Shown here in pieces: positions 8,398 through 16,381 of a stretch of 64,000 bases of DNA. Made by a program: the position numbers and the translations under genes. The stretch comes from Psychromarinibacter sediminicola (GTDB lineage: Bacteria > Pseudomonadota > Alphaproteobacteria > Rhodobacterales > Rhodobacteraceae): positions 1-64,000 of the forward strand of contig NZ_JARGYC010000006.1 in NCBI RefSeq assembly GCF_029168335.1. Reading direction: 5' to 3'. Under the pieces are notes generated by a model that saw only the letters and a list, made by a program, of their open reading frames with translations, did no database searches and was not told the DNA's origin. Within the stretch, counting starts at the first letter, position 1. The number at the start of each line of letters is the position of its first letter.

Positions 8398-9054
8398 ATG
8401 GCCGGATACCGCACAACGACCCTGCTCGCCGCCACGAGCCTCCTGGCGCTGTCTGCCTGCGGCGACCGTGCGCCCCTGTCCGGCTGGACCGAGGAGGCCG
8501 GGGCCTTCATCGACTCCGGCGGCTTCGGCAACGCGACGATGAACAACACCGGCGTCCAGAACGGCGACCTGTCCTACGTGCTGAACCTGAACGAACGGTT
8601 CAACGACGAGGTCACCACGGTCGTGGAATTCGCCTTCGACTCCGCGGTGCTCGACGCCCGGGCGCAGGCCGTGCTGCGGCGGCAGGCCGCCTGGATCCGG
8701 CAGTTCCCCGAGGTGCGGTTCCGGGTCTACGGCCATACCGACCTGGTGGGCTCGGACGCCTACAACAAGCGGCTCGGCCAGCGCCGCGCCAACGCGGTGG
8801 TCGCCTATCTCGCGCGGCAGGGCATCCACCGCGGCCGGCTGGAGGCGGTGGTCTCCTATGGCGAGACGCAGCCGATCATCTACACCGAGCAGCCCGAGAT
8901 GCGGAACCGGCGCGCGGTGACCGAGGTGTCGGGCTTCGTCCAGAACCACCCGCTGGTGCTGAACGGCAAATACGCCGACGTGATCTTCCGCGAATACGTC
9001 GAAAGCGCGACCGAGCAGAGCAGTTCGGACGAAGGTGGGGGCGAAGGCGGCTGA
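8398..9054 (+). CDS. OmpA-family lipoprotein of the Tad locus
   Basis: The 218-residue product has a lipoprotein signal (LLAATSLLALSAC). Its OmpA C-terminal peptidoglycan-binding domain spans about residues 75-180 (EFAFDSAVLDARAQAVLRR, FRVYGHTDLVGSDAYNKRLGQRRANAVVAYL). A further 40-residue tail is rich in Ser, Glu and Gly. It sits where cpaD is found in Caulobacter, so it may anchor the secretin to peptidoglycan or act as its pilotin. That role is inferred from position only. A terminator follows. Confidence 0.85.
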   Translation: MAGYRTTTLLAATSLLALSACGDRAPLSGWTEEAGAFIDSGGFGNATMNNTGVQNGDLSYVLNLNERFNDEVTTVVEFAFDSAVLDARAQAVLRRQAAWIRQFPEVRFRVYGHTDLVGSDAYNKRLGQRRANAVVAYLARQGIHRGRLEAVVSYGETQPIIYTEQPEMRNRRAVTEVSGFVQNHPLVLNGKYADVIFREYVESATEQSSSDEGGGEGG

Positions 9055-9081
9055 CGCCGCCGCAAGTCGGGCAATCTGGAG

Positions 9082-9108
9082 AAAGGCGGTCACCGGATCG
9101 CCTTTTTT
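9082..9108 (+). terminator. Intrinsic terminator after the OmpA-type gene
   Basis: Arms AAAGGCG (9082-9088) and CGCCTTT (9099-9105) run into a T-tract. It splits the pilus genes into an outer-membrane unit upstream and an inner-membrane/motor unit downstream. The 237 bases that follow, up to cpaE, contain an AT-rich patch (9186-9230) likely to hold the next promoter and a small GC hairpin at 9260-9278. Confidence 0.7.
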
Positions 9109-9345
9109 CGTATCGGGTGCCCCCGCGGCAGCCGCCCCCGCTCGCGGAACAATCCTGCCGAATGGGGCCGCTCCGTTCCAAGAAATCGAATAATGACGAT
9201 TTTTCAGCCGTAATCTTGCCCACATTCCCCGGCATCACAACGGCATAGGAGCAGTGCATCCGGCCCGAGGGGGGCCGGGTTCCGGGCTCTTCCCCTGCGC
9301 GCCAGAACCGGCCGCGGGCGGCCCGGAGAAACAGGGAACGGAATT

Positions 9346-10596
9346 ATGAGCTCAAACGCGGCCTTGCAAAGCGATCCTGCACCCATCCTGGCGTGCACGG
9401 TGGCGCGCGACGTTCAGAAGTTCGACCTTCTCATCGAGGACATGGAGACCGAGCTGGGCGAAGCCTGGGGGGATCTGTCCTTCGAAGACGCGCGGATGTT
9501 CTTCGGTCAGCCCGAAGCCCAGCACATGGAATTCGTCGCCATCGCGATCGACGAGGAGGACGAGACGAACCTCGCCGGGATCGCCGACCTGATCGAGACG
9601 GCGAACCACCACGGTCTCAAGGTGATCCTGATCGCCGAGAATGTCAGCCCCATCGCGCTGCACCAGCTGCTGAAGCTCGGCGCGAAGGAGTTCTGCCCCT
9701 ACCCGCTGCCCGAAGGCACGCTGCACGACGCCATCGAACGCATCCGCAACGCCGACCAGGCCGCCGAGCTGGCGCCGGCCAACACGAACGTGGCCCATCC
9801 CAGCCGGACCGACCGCAACGGCGTGATCGTCACGGTGCACGGCCTGGCCGGCGGCGTGGGCGCCACGACGCTGGCGGTCAACCTCGCCTGGGAACTGGCG
9901 ACCGTCGAGGACAAGAAGCCGCCGCGGGTCTGCCTGATCGACTTCGACCTGCAGTTCGGCTCGGTCGCCACCTATCTCGACCTGCCGCGCCGCGAGGCGG
10001 TCTACGAGCTGCTGTCCGACACCGCGTCGATGGACGCCGAGGCGTTCATGCAGTCGCTCGTCACGTTCAAGGACCGGCTGCACGTCCTGACCTCCCCCTC
10101 CGACATCCTGCCGCTGGACTTCGTCGCGCCGGAGGATATCGAGCGGCTGATGGAGGAGGCCACGGCGAATTTCGACTACGTGGTCATCGACATGCCCACC
10201 ACCATCGTCCAGTGGACCGAGACGGTGCTGAACGAGAGCCACGTCTACCTGACGCCGCTGGAGCTGGACATGCGCTCGGCGCAGAACGCGCTGCGCATGG
10301 TGCGGGCGCTGAAATCCGAGGACCTGCCGTTCGAGAAGCTGCGCTATGTCCTCAACCGCGCGCCCAAGTTCACCGACCTCAGCGGCAAGAGCCGGGTCAA
10401 GCGCATGGCAGAAAGCCTGGACATCGCCATCGAGATCCTGCTGCCCGACGGCGCCAAGCAGGTGATGCAGTCCTGCGACCACGGCGTGCCGCTGGCCGAG
10501 ACCGCGTCGAAGAACGTGCTGCGCAAGGAAATCCACAAGCTGGCGGCCTCGATCCACCAGCACAATGTCGACCAGGCGGCCGCCGAGGCCGACTGA
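9346..10596 (+). CDS. cpaE: Tad pilus localisation ATPase CpaE/TadZ
   Basis: The 416-residue product has an N-terminal receiver-like domain (about 15-140) without clear phospho-acceptor signatures. A ParA/MinD-type domain follows from about residue 160. The P-loop reads GLAGGVGATTLAVN: both lysines of the deviant Walker A motif KGGxGK(S/T) are missing. TadZ/CpaE proteins often lack part of this motif, suggesting a localisation or scaffold role with weak or no ATPase activity. Other blocks include CLIDFDLQFGSVATYLDL and VVIDMPTT. The ribosome-binding site is GGGAACGGA. It heads the inner-membrane/motor gene cluster. Confidence 0.88.
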   Translation: MSSNAALQSDPAPILACTVARDVQKFDLLIEDMETELGEAWGDLSFEDARMFFGQPEAQHMEFVAIAIDEEDETNLAGIADLIETANHHGLKVILIAENVSPIALHQLLKLGAKEFCPYPLPEGTLHDAIERIRNADQAAELAPANTNVAHPSRTDRNGVIVTVHGLAGGVGATTLAVNLAWELATVEDKKPPRVCLIDFDLQFGSVATYLDLPRREAVYELLSDTASMDAEAFMQSLVTFKDRLHVLTSPSDILPLDFVAPEDIERLMEEATANFDYVVIDMPTTIVQWTETVLNESHVYLTPLELDMRSAQNALRMVRALKSEDLPFEKLRYVLNRAPKFTDLSGKSRVKRMAESLDIAIEILLPDGAKQVMQSCDHGVPLAETASKNVLRKEIHKLAASIHQHNVDQAAAEAD

Positions 10597-10620
10597 ACGT
10601 CCAAGCGAGGATAAGCGTCC

Positions 10621-12072
10621 GTGTTTGCCCGTTACAGCAAAAAGAGTACCGCCAACGCCAAGCCGGTGAAGACCGCGGAGGCCGCGCCGAAGCCCGCACC
10701 CGCGGCCGAGGCCGCCCCCGCGGCGAAACCCGCGCCCAAGGCGAAACAGGCCCCGCGCCAGCCCGCCCTGCCCCAGCCGGTGGACAAGGAGCGCAAGCGC
10801 AAGGAACGCATCGCCGAGATCAAGGTGGAGCTGCACAAGCGGCTTCTCGACAACCTGAACCTCGCCGCGCTGGAACACGCCACCGAAAGCGACCTGCGCG
10901 CCGAGATCGCCGCGATCACCTCCGAGGCGCTGGAGGAGTTGTCGGTCGTCCTGAACAAGGACGAGCGCACGACGCTGATCAAGGATCTCTACAACGAGGT
11001 CACGGGCCTCGGGCCGCTCGAGGCGCTTCTGCAGGACGACAGCGTCAACGACATCCTCGTCAACGGGCCGCGGCAGATCTTCGTGGAACGCGACGGCCGG
11101 CTCGAACTGTCGGACATCACCTTCAAAGACGAGCGCCACCTGTTGCGGATCATCGACAAGATCGTCTCGGCCGTCGGCCGGCGCGTCGATGAATCGAACC
11201 CCTACGTCGACGCCCGCCTTGCCGACGGCTCGCGCTTCAACGCCATGGTGCCGCCGATCGCGGTGGACGGCAGCCTCGTCTCGATCCGTAAGTTCAAGAA
11301 GGAAAAGCTGGGCATCCGCGACCTGGTGGGCTTCGGCGCCTTTTCCGAGGACATGGCGATGTTCCTGGAGGCCGCGGTGGCCTGTCGGCTGAACGTCATC
11401 GTCTCGGGCGGGACAGGTTCGGGCAAGACCACCACGCTCAACGCGCTGTCGTCCTTCATCGACGACGCCGAACGCATCCTGACGATCGAGGACACGGCCG
11501 AACTTCAGCTGCAGCAGACCCATGTGGGCCGGATGGAAAGCCGCCCGCCCAACGTCGAGGGCAAGGGCGCGGTGACCCAGCGCGACTGTCTGCGCAACGC
11601 CCTGCGGATGCGTCCCGACCGCATCATCGTCGGCGAGACGCGCGGCGAAGAGGTCATCGACATGCTGCAGGCGATGAATACCGGCCACGACGGCTCGATG
11701 ACCACGATCCACGCCAACAGCGCGCGCGACGCGGTTTCGCGTCTGGAGAACATGATCGCCATGGCCGGCATCGAGATGCCGCTGAAGGCGGTGCGCGCCC
11801 AGATCGCCAGCGCCGTGAACCTGATCGTGCAGGCCAGCCGCCTGCAGGACGGCTCGCGCCGCATGATCTCGATCACCGAGGTCACCGGCATGGAAGGCGA
11901 GGTGATCTCGATGCAGGAGCTGTTCCGCTATCAGCGCCTCGGGCTGGAACCCAACGGCAAGATCATCGGCCAGTTCACCGCGACCGGCGTGCGGTCGCAT
12001 TACTCCGAGCGCTTCCGGCAGTGGGGCTACGACCTGCCGCCGCAAATCTTCGAACCTTCGGTAGGACTGTAA
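10621..12072 (+). CDS. cpaF: Tad pilus motor ATPase CpaF/TadA
   Basis: The 483-residue product starts at GTG 10621 after a GAGGATA ribosome-binding site. The N-terminal 60 residues are an Ala/Pro/Lys-rich linker, followed by a helical domain and a type II/IV secretion ATPase core. The Walker A motif [10 protein letters not shown] is at about residue 264, the Asp box at [12 protein letters not shown], the Walker B region at [11 protein letters not shown], and the His box at [12 protein letters not shown]. This hexameric cytoplasmic motor powers pilus assembly (and in some species retraction). It is followed after 3 bases by tadB. Confidence 0.95.
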   Translation: MFARYSKKSTANAKPVKTAEAAPKPAPAAEAAPAAKPAPKAKQAPRQPALPQPVDKERKRKERIAEIKVELHKRLLDNLNLAALEHATESDLRAEIAAITSEALEELSVVLNKDERTTLIKDLYNEVTGLGPLEALLQDDSVNDILVNGPRQIFVERDGRLELSDITFKDERHLLRIIDKIVSAVGRRVDESNPYVDARLADGSRFNAMVPPIAVDGSLVSIRKFKKEKLGIRDLVGFGAFSEDMAMFLEAAVACRLNVIVSGGTGSGKTTTLNALSSFIDDAERILTIEDTAELQLQQTHVGRMESRPPNVEGKGAVTQRDCLRNALRMRPDRIIVGETRGEEVIDMLQAMNTGHDGSMTTIHANSARDAVSRLENMIAMAGIEMPLKAVRAQIASAVNLIVQASRLQDGSRRMISITEVTGMEGEVISMQELFRYQRLGLEPNGKIIGQFTATGVRSHYSERFRQWGYDLPPQIFEPSVGL

Positions 12073-12075
12073 GCC

Positions 12076-13044
12076 ATGAGCGTCCCCATAGAACTCATTA
12101 TCTACGGGCTGATCTTCATCGCCGTTCTGGTGCTGGTCGAAGGCATCTACCTGACCGTCTTCGGCAAGTCGATCAGCCTGAACAACAAGCTGAACCGCCG
12201 GCTGGAGATGCTGGAAAAGGGCGTTGGCCGCGAACAGGTCCTGGAACAGCTCCGCAAGGAGATGTCGCAGCACCTGAAGTCGAAGTCGATCCCGCTCTAC
12301 GCGATCCTGGCCGAGAAGGCGCAGAAGGCCAATATCGCCTTCACGCCGGCGCAACTGATCATGGTGATGGGCGTGCTGGCCGCCGTCGCCTTCATGGGCC
12401 TGACCATCGGCACCGGCGCCTCGATCCAGATCCGCATCGGCGTGTCCGTCCTGATGGGCATCGGCGCGGTCTATGTCTGGATCAACAAGAAGGCCACCCA
12501 GCGCATGAAGATGATCGAGGAGCAGCTGCCCGACGCGGTGGAGCTGATGGTCCGCTCCCTGCGCGTCGGCCACCCGTTCTCCTCGGCGCTGAACATCGTC
12601 GCCAAGGAGGTGCCCGACCCGCTGGGCACCGAGATGGGGATGATCGCCGACGAATCCGCCTATGGCCGCGACGTGGGCGAGGCGCTGAAGGCGATGGCCG
12701 AGCGGCTCGACATGCAGGACATGCGCTTTCTCGCCGTCGCCGTGACGATCCAGCAGACCTCGGGCGGCAACCTGGCCGAAATCCTCGACGGCCTGGCCAA
12801 GGTGATCCGCTCGCGCTTCAAGCTGTTCCGCCGCGTCAACGCGATCACCGCCGAGGCGAAATGGTCGGGCAAGTTCCTGTCGGGCTTCCCGCTCCTGGCG
12901 CTGGTCGGCATCAATGTCGCGCAGCCCAACTATTACGACGAAGTGATGCAGACGCCGGTCTTTATCCCCGCCTGTCTCTTCGTCGCCGGCTTCCTCGTCG
13001 CGAACCTGTTCGTGATGCGGATGCTCGTGAACATCAAGGTCTGA
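12076..13044 (+). CDS. tadB: Tad inner-membrane platform protein TadB
   Basis: The 322-residue product is a type II secretion GspF-domain protein. It has an N-terminal membrane segment (LIIYGLIFIAVLVLVEGIYLTVF), a second pair near residues 95-135, the GspF domain (LPDAVELMVRSLRVGHPFSSALNIV) and C-terminal membrane helices. With TadC it forms the platform on which the motor ATPase acts. It sits tightly between cpaF and tadC. Confidence 0.92.
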   Translation: MSVPIELIIYGLIFIAVLVLVEGIYLTVFGKSISLNNKLNRRLEMLEKGVGREQVLEQLRKEMSQHLKSKSIPLYAILAEKAQKANIAFTPAQLIMVMGVLAAVAFMGLTIGTGASIQIRIGVSVLMGIGAVYVWINKKATQRMKMIEEQLPDAVELMVRSLRVGHPFSSALNIVAKEVPDPLGTEMGMIADESAYGRDVGEALKAMAERLDMQDMRFLAVAVTIQQTSGGNLAEILDGLAKVIRSRFKLFRRVNAITAEAKWSGKFLSGFPLLALVGINVAQPNYYDEVMQTPVFIPACLFVAGFLVANLFVMRMLVNIKV

Positions 13045-13057
13045 GGAGGCCCCGCCC

Positions 13058-14035
13058 ATGCAATCCTTCATGGACATGCTTACCGAACTGATGGGGCCCT
13101 TCGGACCGCTGATCGCGGTGGGGGGGCTCGGCCTGCTGCTGGTGCTGCTGACCCTGCCGATGTTGCTGAAAAAGCAGAAGGATCCGCTCGACCGGCTGAA
13201 GGAGCAGGCCCGCGCGCCCAAGCCGGGCGCCCCCGAGGCGCGGCTGCGCGCCGAGACCAAGAAGGACAAGCTGGAGAAATACTCCGACTTCCTCGAACCC
13301 AAGGACGCCGAGGAATTCTCGGCCGTCAAGCTGAAGCTCCTGCAGGCGGGCTATCGCGGCCGCAACGCCGTGCGCATGTACCACTTCGCCCAGTTCGCGC
13401 TGGGCGGCGGCGGCCTGATCCTGGGCACGGCCTATGCGCTGCTTCTGCAGGTGACGCAGGATCCCTCGACCCAGCAGATCATCCTGTCGATCCTGGTCCC
13501 CGGCGCCGTCGGCTATCTGGCGCCGAAATACTGGGTGAACCGCCGCCTGCAGTCCCGCCAGGAGGAGATCACCAACGGCTTTCCCGATTCGCTCGACATG
13601 ATGCTGGTCTGCGTCGAGGCGGGCCAGTCGCTCGACCAGGCGATCCTGCGGGTGTCGCGCGAGATCAAGGCGGGCTACCCGGCGCTGGCCGAGGAGTTCA
13701 GCCAGGTCAGCCAGGAGATGAAGGCCGGCAAGGACCGGATCAGCGTGCTGCGCGACATGTCCGAGCGCGCGGGCGTGACCGACGTGGCCAGCTTCGTCAC
13801 GGTGCTGATCCAGTCGGCCAGCTTCGGCACCTCGATCGCCGAGGCGCTGCGCGTGTTCTCCGCCGAGATGCGCGACAAGCGGGTGATGCGCGCCGAGGAA
13901 AAGGCGAACACCTTGCCCACGAAGATGACCCTTGCCACAATGATGCTGACGGTTCCGCCGCTTTTGATCATCCTGGTGGGACCGTCCGTGTACGGTATCT
14001 ACGATACGCTCACGGGGCAGAGCACGGGGTTCTGA
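13058..14035 (+). CDS. tadC: Tad inner-membrane platform protein TadC
   Basis: The 325-residue product has an N-terminal membrane helix (GPLIAVGGLGLLLVLLTLPML), a basic linker, further helices near 105-155 and a GspF domain (GFPDSLDMMLVCVEAGQSLDQAILRVSREI). C-terminal helices complete the fold. Its partner is TadB. The ribosome-binding site is GAGGAGG. The next gene starts 4 bases after its stop. Confidence 0.92.
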   Translation: MQSFMDMLTELMGPFGPLIAVGGLGLLLVLLTLPMLLKKQKDPLDRLKEQARAPKPGAPEARLRAETKKDKLEKYSDFLEPKDAEEFSAVKLKLLQAGYRGRNAVRMYHFAQFALGGGGLILGTAYALLLQVTQDPSTQQIILSILVPGAVGYLAPKYWVNRRLQSRQEEITNGFPDSLDMMLVCVEAGQSLDQAILRVSREIKAGYPALAEEFSQVSQEMKAGKDRISVLRDMSERAGVTDVASFVTVLIQSASFGTSIAEALRVFSAEMRDKRVMRAEEKANTLPTKMTLATMMLTVPPLLIILVGPSVYGIYDTLTGQSTGF

Positions 14036-14039
14036 GCGC

Positions 14040-14600
14040 ATGAGACATCGCTGGCCGGGCCTCCTCCTGGTCATCACAGCCTTGGCCGCCTGTTCGGGAA
14101 CGGGCGGCCTTCGCACGTCCGACGGCCTGTTCGCGCCCGCCGTCGACACCAGCCGCGACAACGTGGACGGGCTCGTGGTGGGCCACAGGCTGATGGCCGG
14201 CGGCGAATACGAACTGGCGCTCAAGGCGTATTACCGTGCCGCCGCGGCCCAGGGCATGACGGTCGACGTGCTGTCCGCCGTGGGCTCGGCCAACCTGCGG
14301 CTGGGCCGGCTGAACCAGGCCGAAAACCTGCTGCGCCGCGCGCTCGACACCGACCAGACCTTCGTGCCCGCCTGGAACAATCTGGGCGTCGTGCTGATGG
14401 AGACCGGCCGCTACGGCGAGGCGGAGCGTGTCTTTCATACCGCATTCGCGCTCGATAACGGCGAAAGCGCCGCAATACGCGAGAATTTGCGCTTAGCCCT
14501 CGCAAAACTGGAAAATCCCAGTTACGATGCGGAAAACAAATCCCAATTCGCCCTGGTTCGGCGGGGAAGCGGTGAATACCGCCTGCTCGCCACGCCATAA
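14040..14600 (+). CDS. tadD: TadD-like TPR lipoprotein
   Basis: The 186-residue product has a lipoprotein signal (LLLVITALAACSG). Two to three TPR-like units follow (AVGSANLRLGRLNQAENLLRRAL, WNNLGVVLMETGRYGEAERVF). TadD proteins are needed for assembly or stability of the pilus apparatus, probably through secretin handling at the envelope. Base composition drops slightly towards the 3' end. Confidence 0.85.
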   Translation: MRHRWPGLLLVITALAACSGTGGLRTSDGLFAPAVDTSRDNVDGLVVGHRLMAGGEYELALKAYYRAAAAQGMTVDVLSAVGSANLRLGRLNQAENLLRRALDTDQTFVPAWNNLGVVLMETGRYGEAERVFHTAFALDNGESAAIRENLRLALAKLENPSYDAENKSQFALVRRGSGEYRLLATP

Positions 14601-14631
14601 GGCGAAGGACGAGCAGTAAAGGACGCCCAGG

Positions 14632-15489
14632 ATGCGCCATGTTGTGGGGATGCTTTGCATCGGCAGCACTGTTCTGCTGTCCGCGTGCGGGGACAAGGCA
14701 GGCAACGCCGATGTCGAGCGGAGCTTCGACTCCGTGAACGTCATCGACGAAAGCAATATGAACGACATCATGCTGACGGTCGCCGACCCGAACGAGGCGG
14801 TGAACTACTTCCGGCGTGCGCTGTCGGAAGAGCCGGAGCGCGTGGATTTCCTGCGCGGGCTGGCCAAGTCGCTGATCCGCGCCAAGCGCAACACCGAGGC
14901 GGTGGCGGCCTGGAAACAGGTGATCGCGCATCCGGAGGTGAACAACGACGACCGGGTCGACTATGCCGACGCGCTGATCCGGACGGGCGACTGGACCAAG
15001 GCCGAGGAACAGCTGGACACGATCCCGCCGACCTACGAGACCTTCAAGCGCTACCGGCTGGAGGCGATGGTCGCCGACAGCAACCAGGAATGGAAGAACG
15101 CCGACTCGTTCTACGAAACCGCGGTGGGGCTGACGACCAAGCCGGCGAGCGTGCTGAACAACTGGGGCTATTCCAAGCTGACCCGCGGCGATTTCGCCGA
15201 GGCCGAGCGGCTGTTCACCGAGGCGATCACCTATGACGACAGCCTGTTCACCGCCAAGAACAACCTTTGCCTCGCCCGCGCCGCGCAGCGCAACTACGAG
15301 CTGCCGGTGATCCCGATGAGCCAGGTGGAGCGGGCGCAGCTGCTGCACACGCTGGGCCTGGGCGCGGTCAAGCAGGGCGACGTGGCGATCGGCAAGGGCC
15401 TGCTGCGCGAGGCGGTCGACACCCATCCGCAGCACTTCGAGGCCGCCGTGCGCTCGCTGCGCGCGCTGGAAGCGAACGTGACCAACTAG
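14632..15489 (+). CDS. Second TPR lipoprotein of the Tad locus
   Basis: The 285-residue product has a lipoprotein-type signal (CIGSTVLLSACGDK) and several TPR repeats (ANEAVNYFRRALSEEPERVDFLRGLAKSL-like blocks through to NNWGYSKLTRGDFAEAERLFTEAI). It is a probable paralogue or partner of TadD. Two consecutive TPR lipoproteins may act at different stages of secretin or pilus maturation. The gene starts 31 bases after tadD and is probably in the same transcript. Confidence 0.8.
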   Translation: MRHVVGMLCIGSTVLLSACGDKAGNADVERSFDSVNVIDESNMNDIMLTVADPNEAVNYFRRALSEEPERVDFLRGLAKSLIRAKRNTEAVAAWKQVIAHPEVNNDDRVDYADALIRTGDWTKAEEQLDTIPPTYETFKRYRLEAMVADSNQEWKNADSFYETAVGLTTKPASVLNNWGYSKLTRGDFAEAERLFTEAITYDDSLFTAKNNLCLARAAQRNYELPVIPMSQVERAQLLHTLGLGAVKQGDVAIGKGLLREAVDTHPQHFEAAVRSLRALEANVTN

Positions 15490-15544
15490 GGCGCCGCCCG
15501 GCCGAAGGCGCCGGGCGACGGGCCAGACAAGAGAGCGGTCCCGC

Positions 15545-16039
15545 ATGACACTGCCCGCGGCCCAGGCGTTCTGGTTTCTGCCCTTCGTGCTGCCGATCGG
15601 TCTCTGGGTGGCCTGGAGCGACCTGAAATTCATGAAGATCCCGAACAAGGCGGTCTATGCGCTGACGGCCGTGTTCGTGGTGGTGGGTCTGATCGCCGTA
15701 CCGCTCGCCGACTATCCCTGGCGCCTGCTGCACCTCGTGGTGGTGCTGGTGGTCGGCTTCGGGCTGAACGTGGCTGGCGCGCTGGGCGCGGGGGACGCCA
15801 AGTTCGCGGCCGCCATGGCGCCGTTCATCCCGCTGGCCGATGCGCGCGCCTTCCTGATGCTGCTGGCCGCCGTGCTGCTGGCCGCTTTCGTCACCCACCG
15901 CGCCGCCCGGGCCCTGCCCGCCCTGCGCGCGCATACCGGCGACTGGACGTCCTGGCGCAGGAACGACTTCCCCATGGGTCTCGCACTCGGTCCCGCCCTC
16001 GTCTTCTACCTGGCCCTCGCCGCCGCCTCCGGCCTCTGA
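15545..16039 (+). CDS. cpaA: Prepilin peptidase, CpaA/TadV type
   Basis: The 164-residue polytopic protein carries the two aspartates of type IV prepilin peptidases: D26 in WSDLKFMKIPN and D84 in GAGDAKF. It lacks the N-terminal methylase domain, as in TadV/CpaA enzymes. It should cleave the Flp pilin after G17 and any pseudopilins. It closes the Tad gene run; tadE, tadF and tadG-type pseudopilin genes are not present in the window. Confidence 0.9.
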   Translation: MTLPAAQAFWFLPFVLPIGLWVAWSDLKFMKIPNKAVYALTAVFVVVGLIAVPLADYPWRLLHLVVVLVVGFGLNVAGALGAGDAKFAAAMAPFIPLADARAFLMLLAAVLLAAFVTHRAARALPALRAHTGDWTSWRRNDFPMGLALGPALVFYLALAAASGL

Positions 16040-16077
16040 CGGCGCCGACCTCCGACATGCTCAGGCCGGCCGATTTG

Positions 16078-16242
16078 CCTCGGAGCCACCGTCGCCTGAG
16101 CGCAGCAGGACGGGCGGCGGCGCCCCGGGCAAGCGGAATCGCCGAGGGGCCCCGCGCGCATGTCGCGCGGGGAGACGGCTATTCCGCTTGCCCGGGGGGA
16201 CGGCGCCTGTCAGGCAAGGCTCTGGCGAGGGGGGCTCCGAGG
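16078..16242. repeat. Three-layer nested inverted repeat
   Basis: Three perfect inverted repeats lie one inside another. The outer pair is CCTCGGAGCC (16078-16087) with 16233-16242. The middle pair has 17-bp arms at 16123-16139 and 16181-16197. The inner pair is CCCCGCGCG (16150-16158) with CGCGCGGGG (16164-16172). The whole can fold into a cruciform or long hairpin after the prepilin peptidase gene. No T-tract follows, so it is not a standard terminator. Confidence 0.75.
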
Positions 16243-16257
16243 CTGCATCTGCCTTGG

Positions 16258-16298
16258 TGAACCAGAGCTGTCCCGCTTCGCCCCATTGAACCAGAGCT
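16258..16298 (+). repeat. Direct repeat TGAACCAGAGCT x2
   Basis: The 12-mer occurs at 16258-16269 and 16287-16298, a 29-bp period. Short direct repeats next to inverted repeats can mark the end of a decayed mobile element, for example of the IS21 family. No transposase remains here, so this is only a suggestion. Confidence 0.5.
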
Positions 16299-16324
16299 AA
16301 CCCCCACTCCGCCCCCCGACGCAC

Positions 16325-16378
16325 CCGCGCTTTTCCGGGCGCGCGGGCGGGCGGGTGGGCGCGCCCGGAAAAGCGCGG
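16325..16378. repeat. 20-bp arm hairpin between convergent genes
   Basis: Perfect 20-bp arms at 16325-16344 and 16359-16378 contain a CTTTTCCGGGCGC core. The hairpin lies 4 bases past the stop of the minus-strand membrane protein. It probably ends transcription from that gene, although no T-tract follows. Confidence 0.7.
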
Positions 16379-16381
16379 CCC

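Noticed and set aside
9352-13329. 1325-codon open frame on the minus strand opposite cpaE-cpaF-tadB-tadC
   Set aside because: Its translation is His/Arg/Asp/Gln-rich low-complexity sequence typical of the antisense of high-GC genes, with no domains. The plus-strand genes are clearly real.
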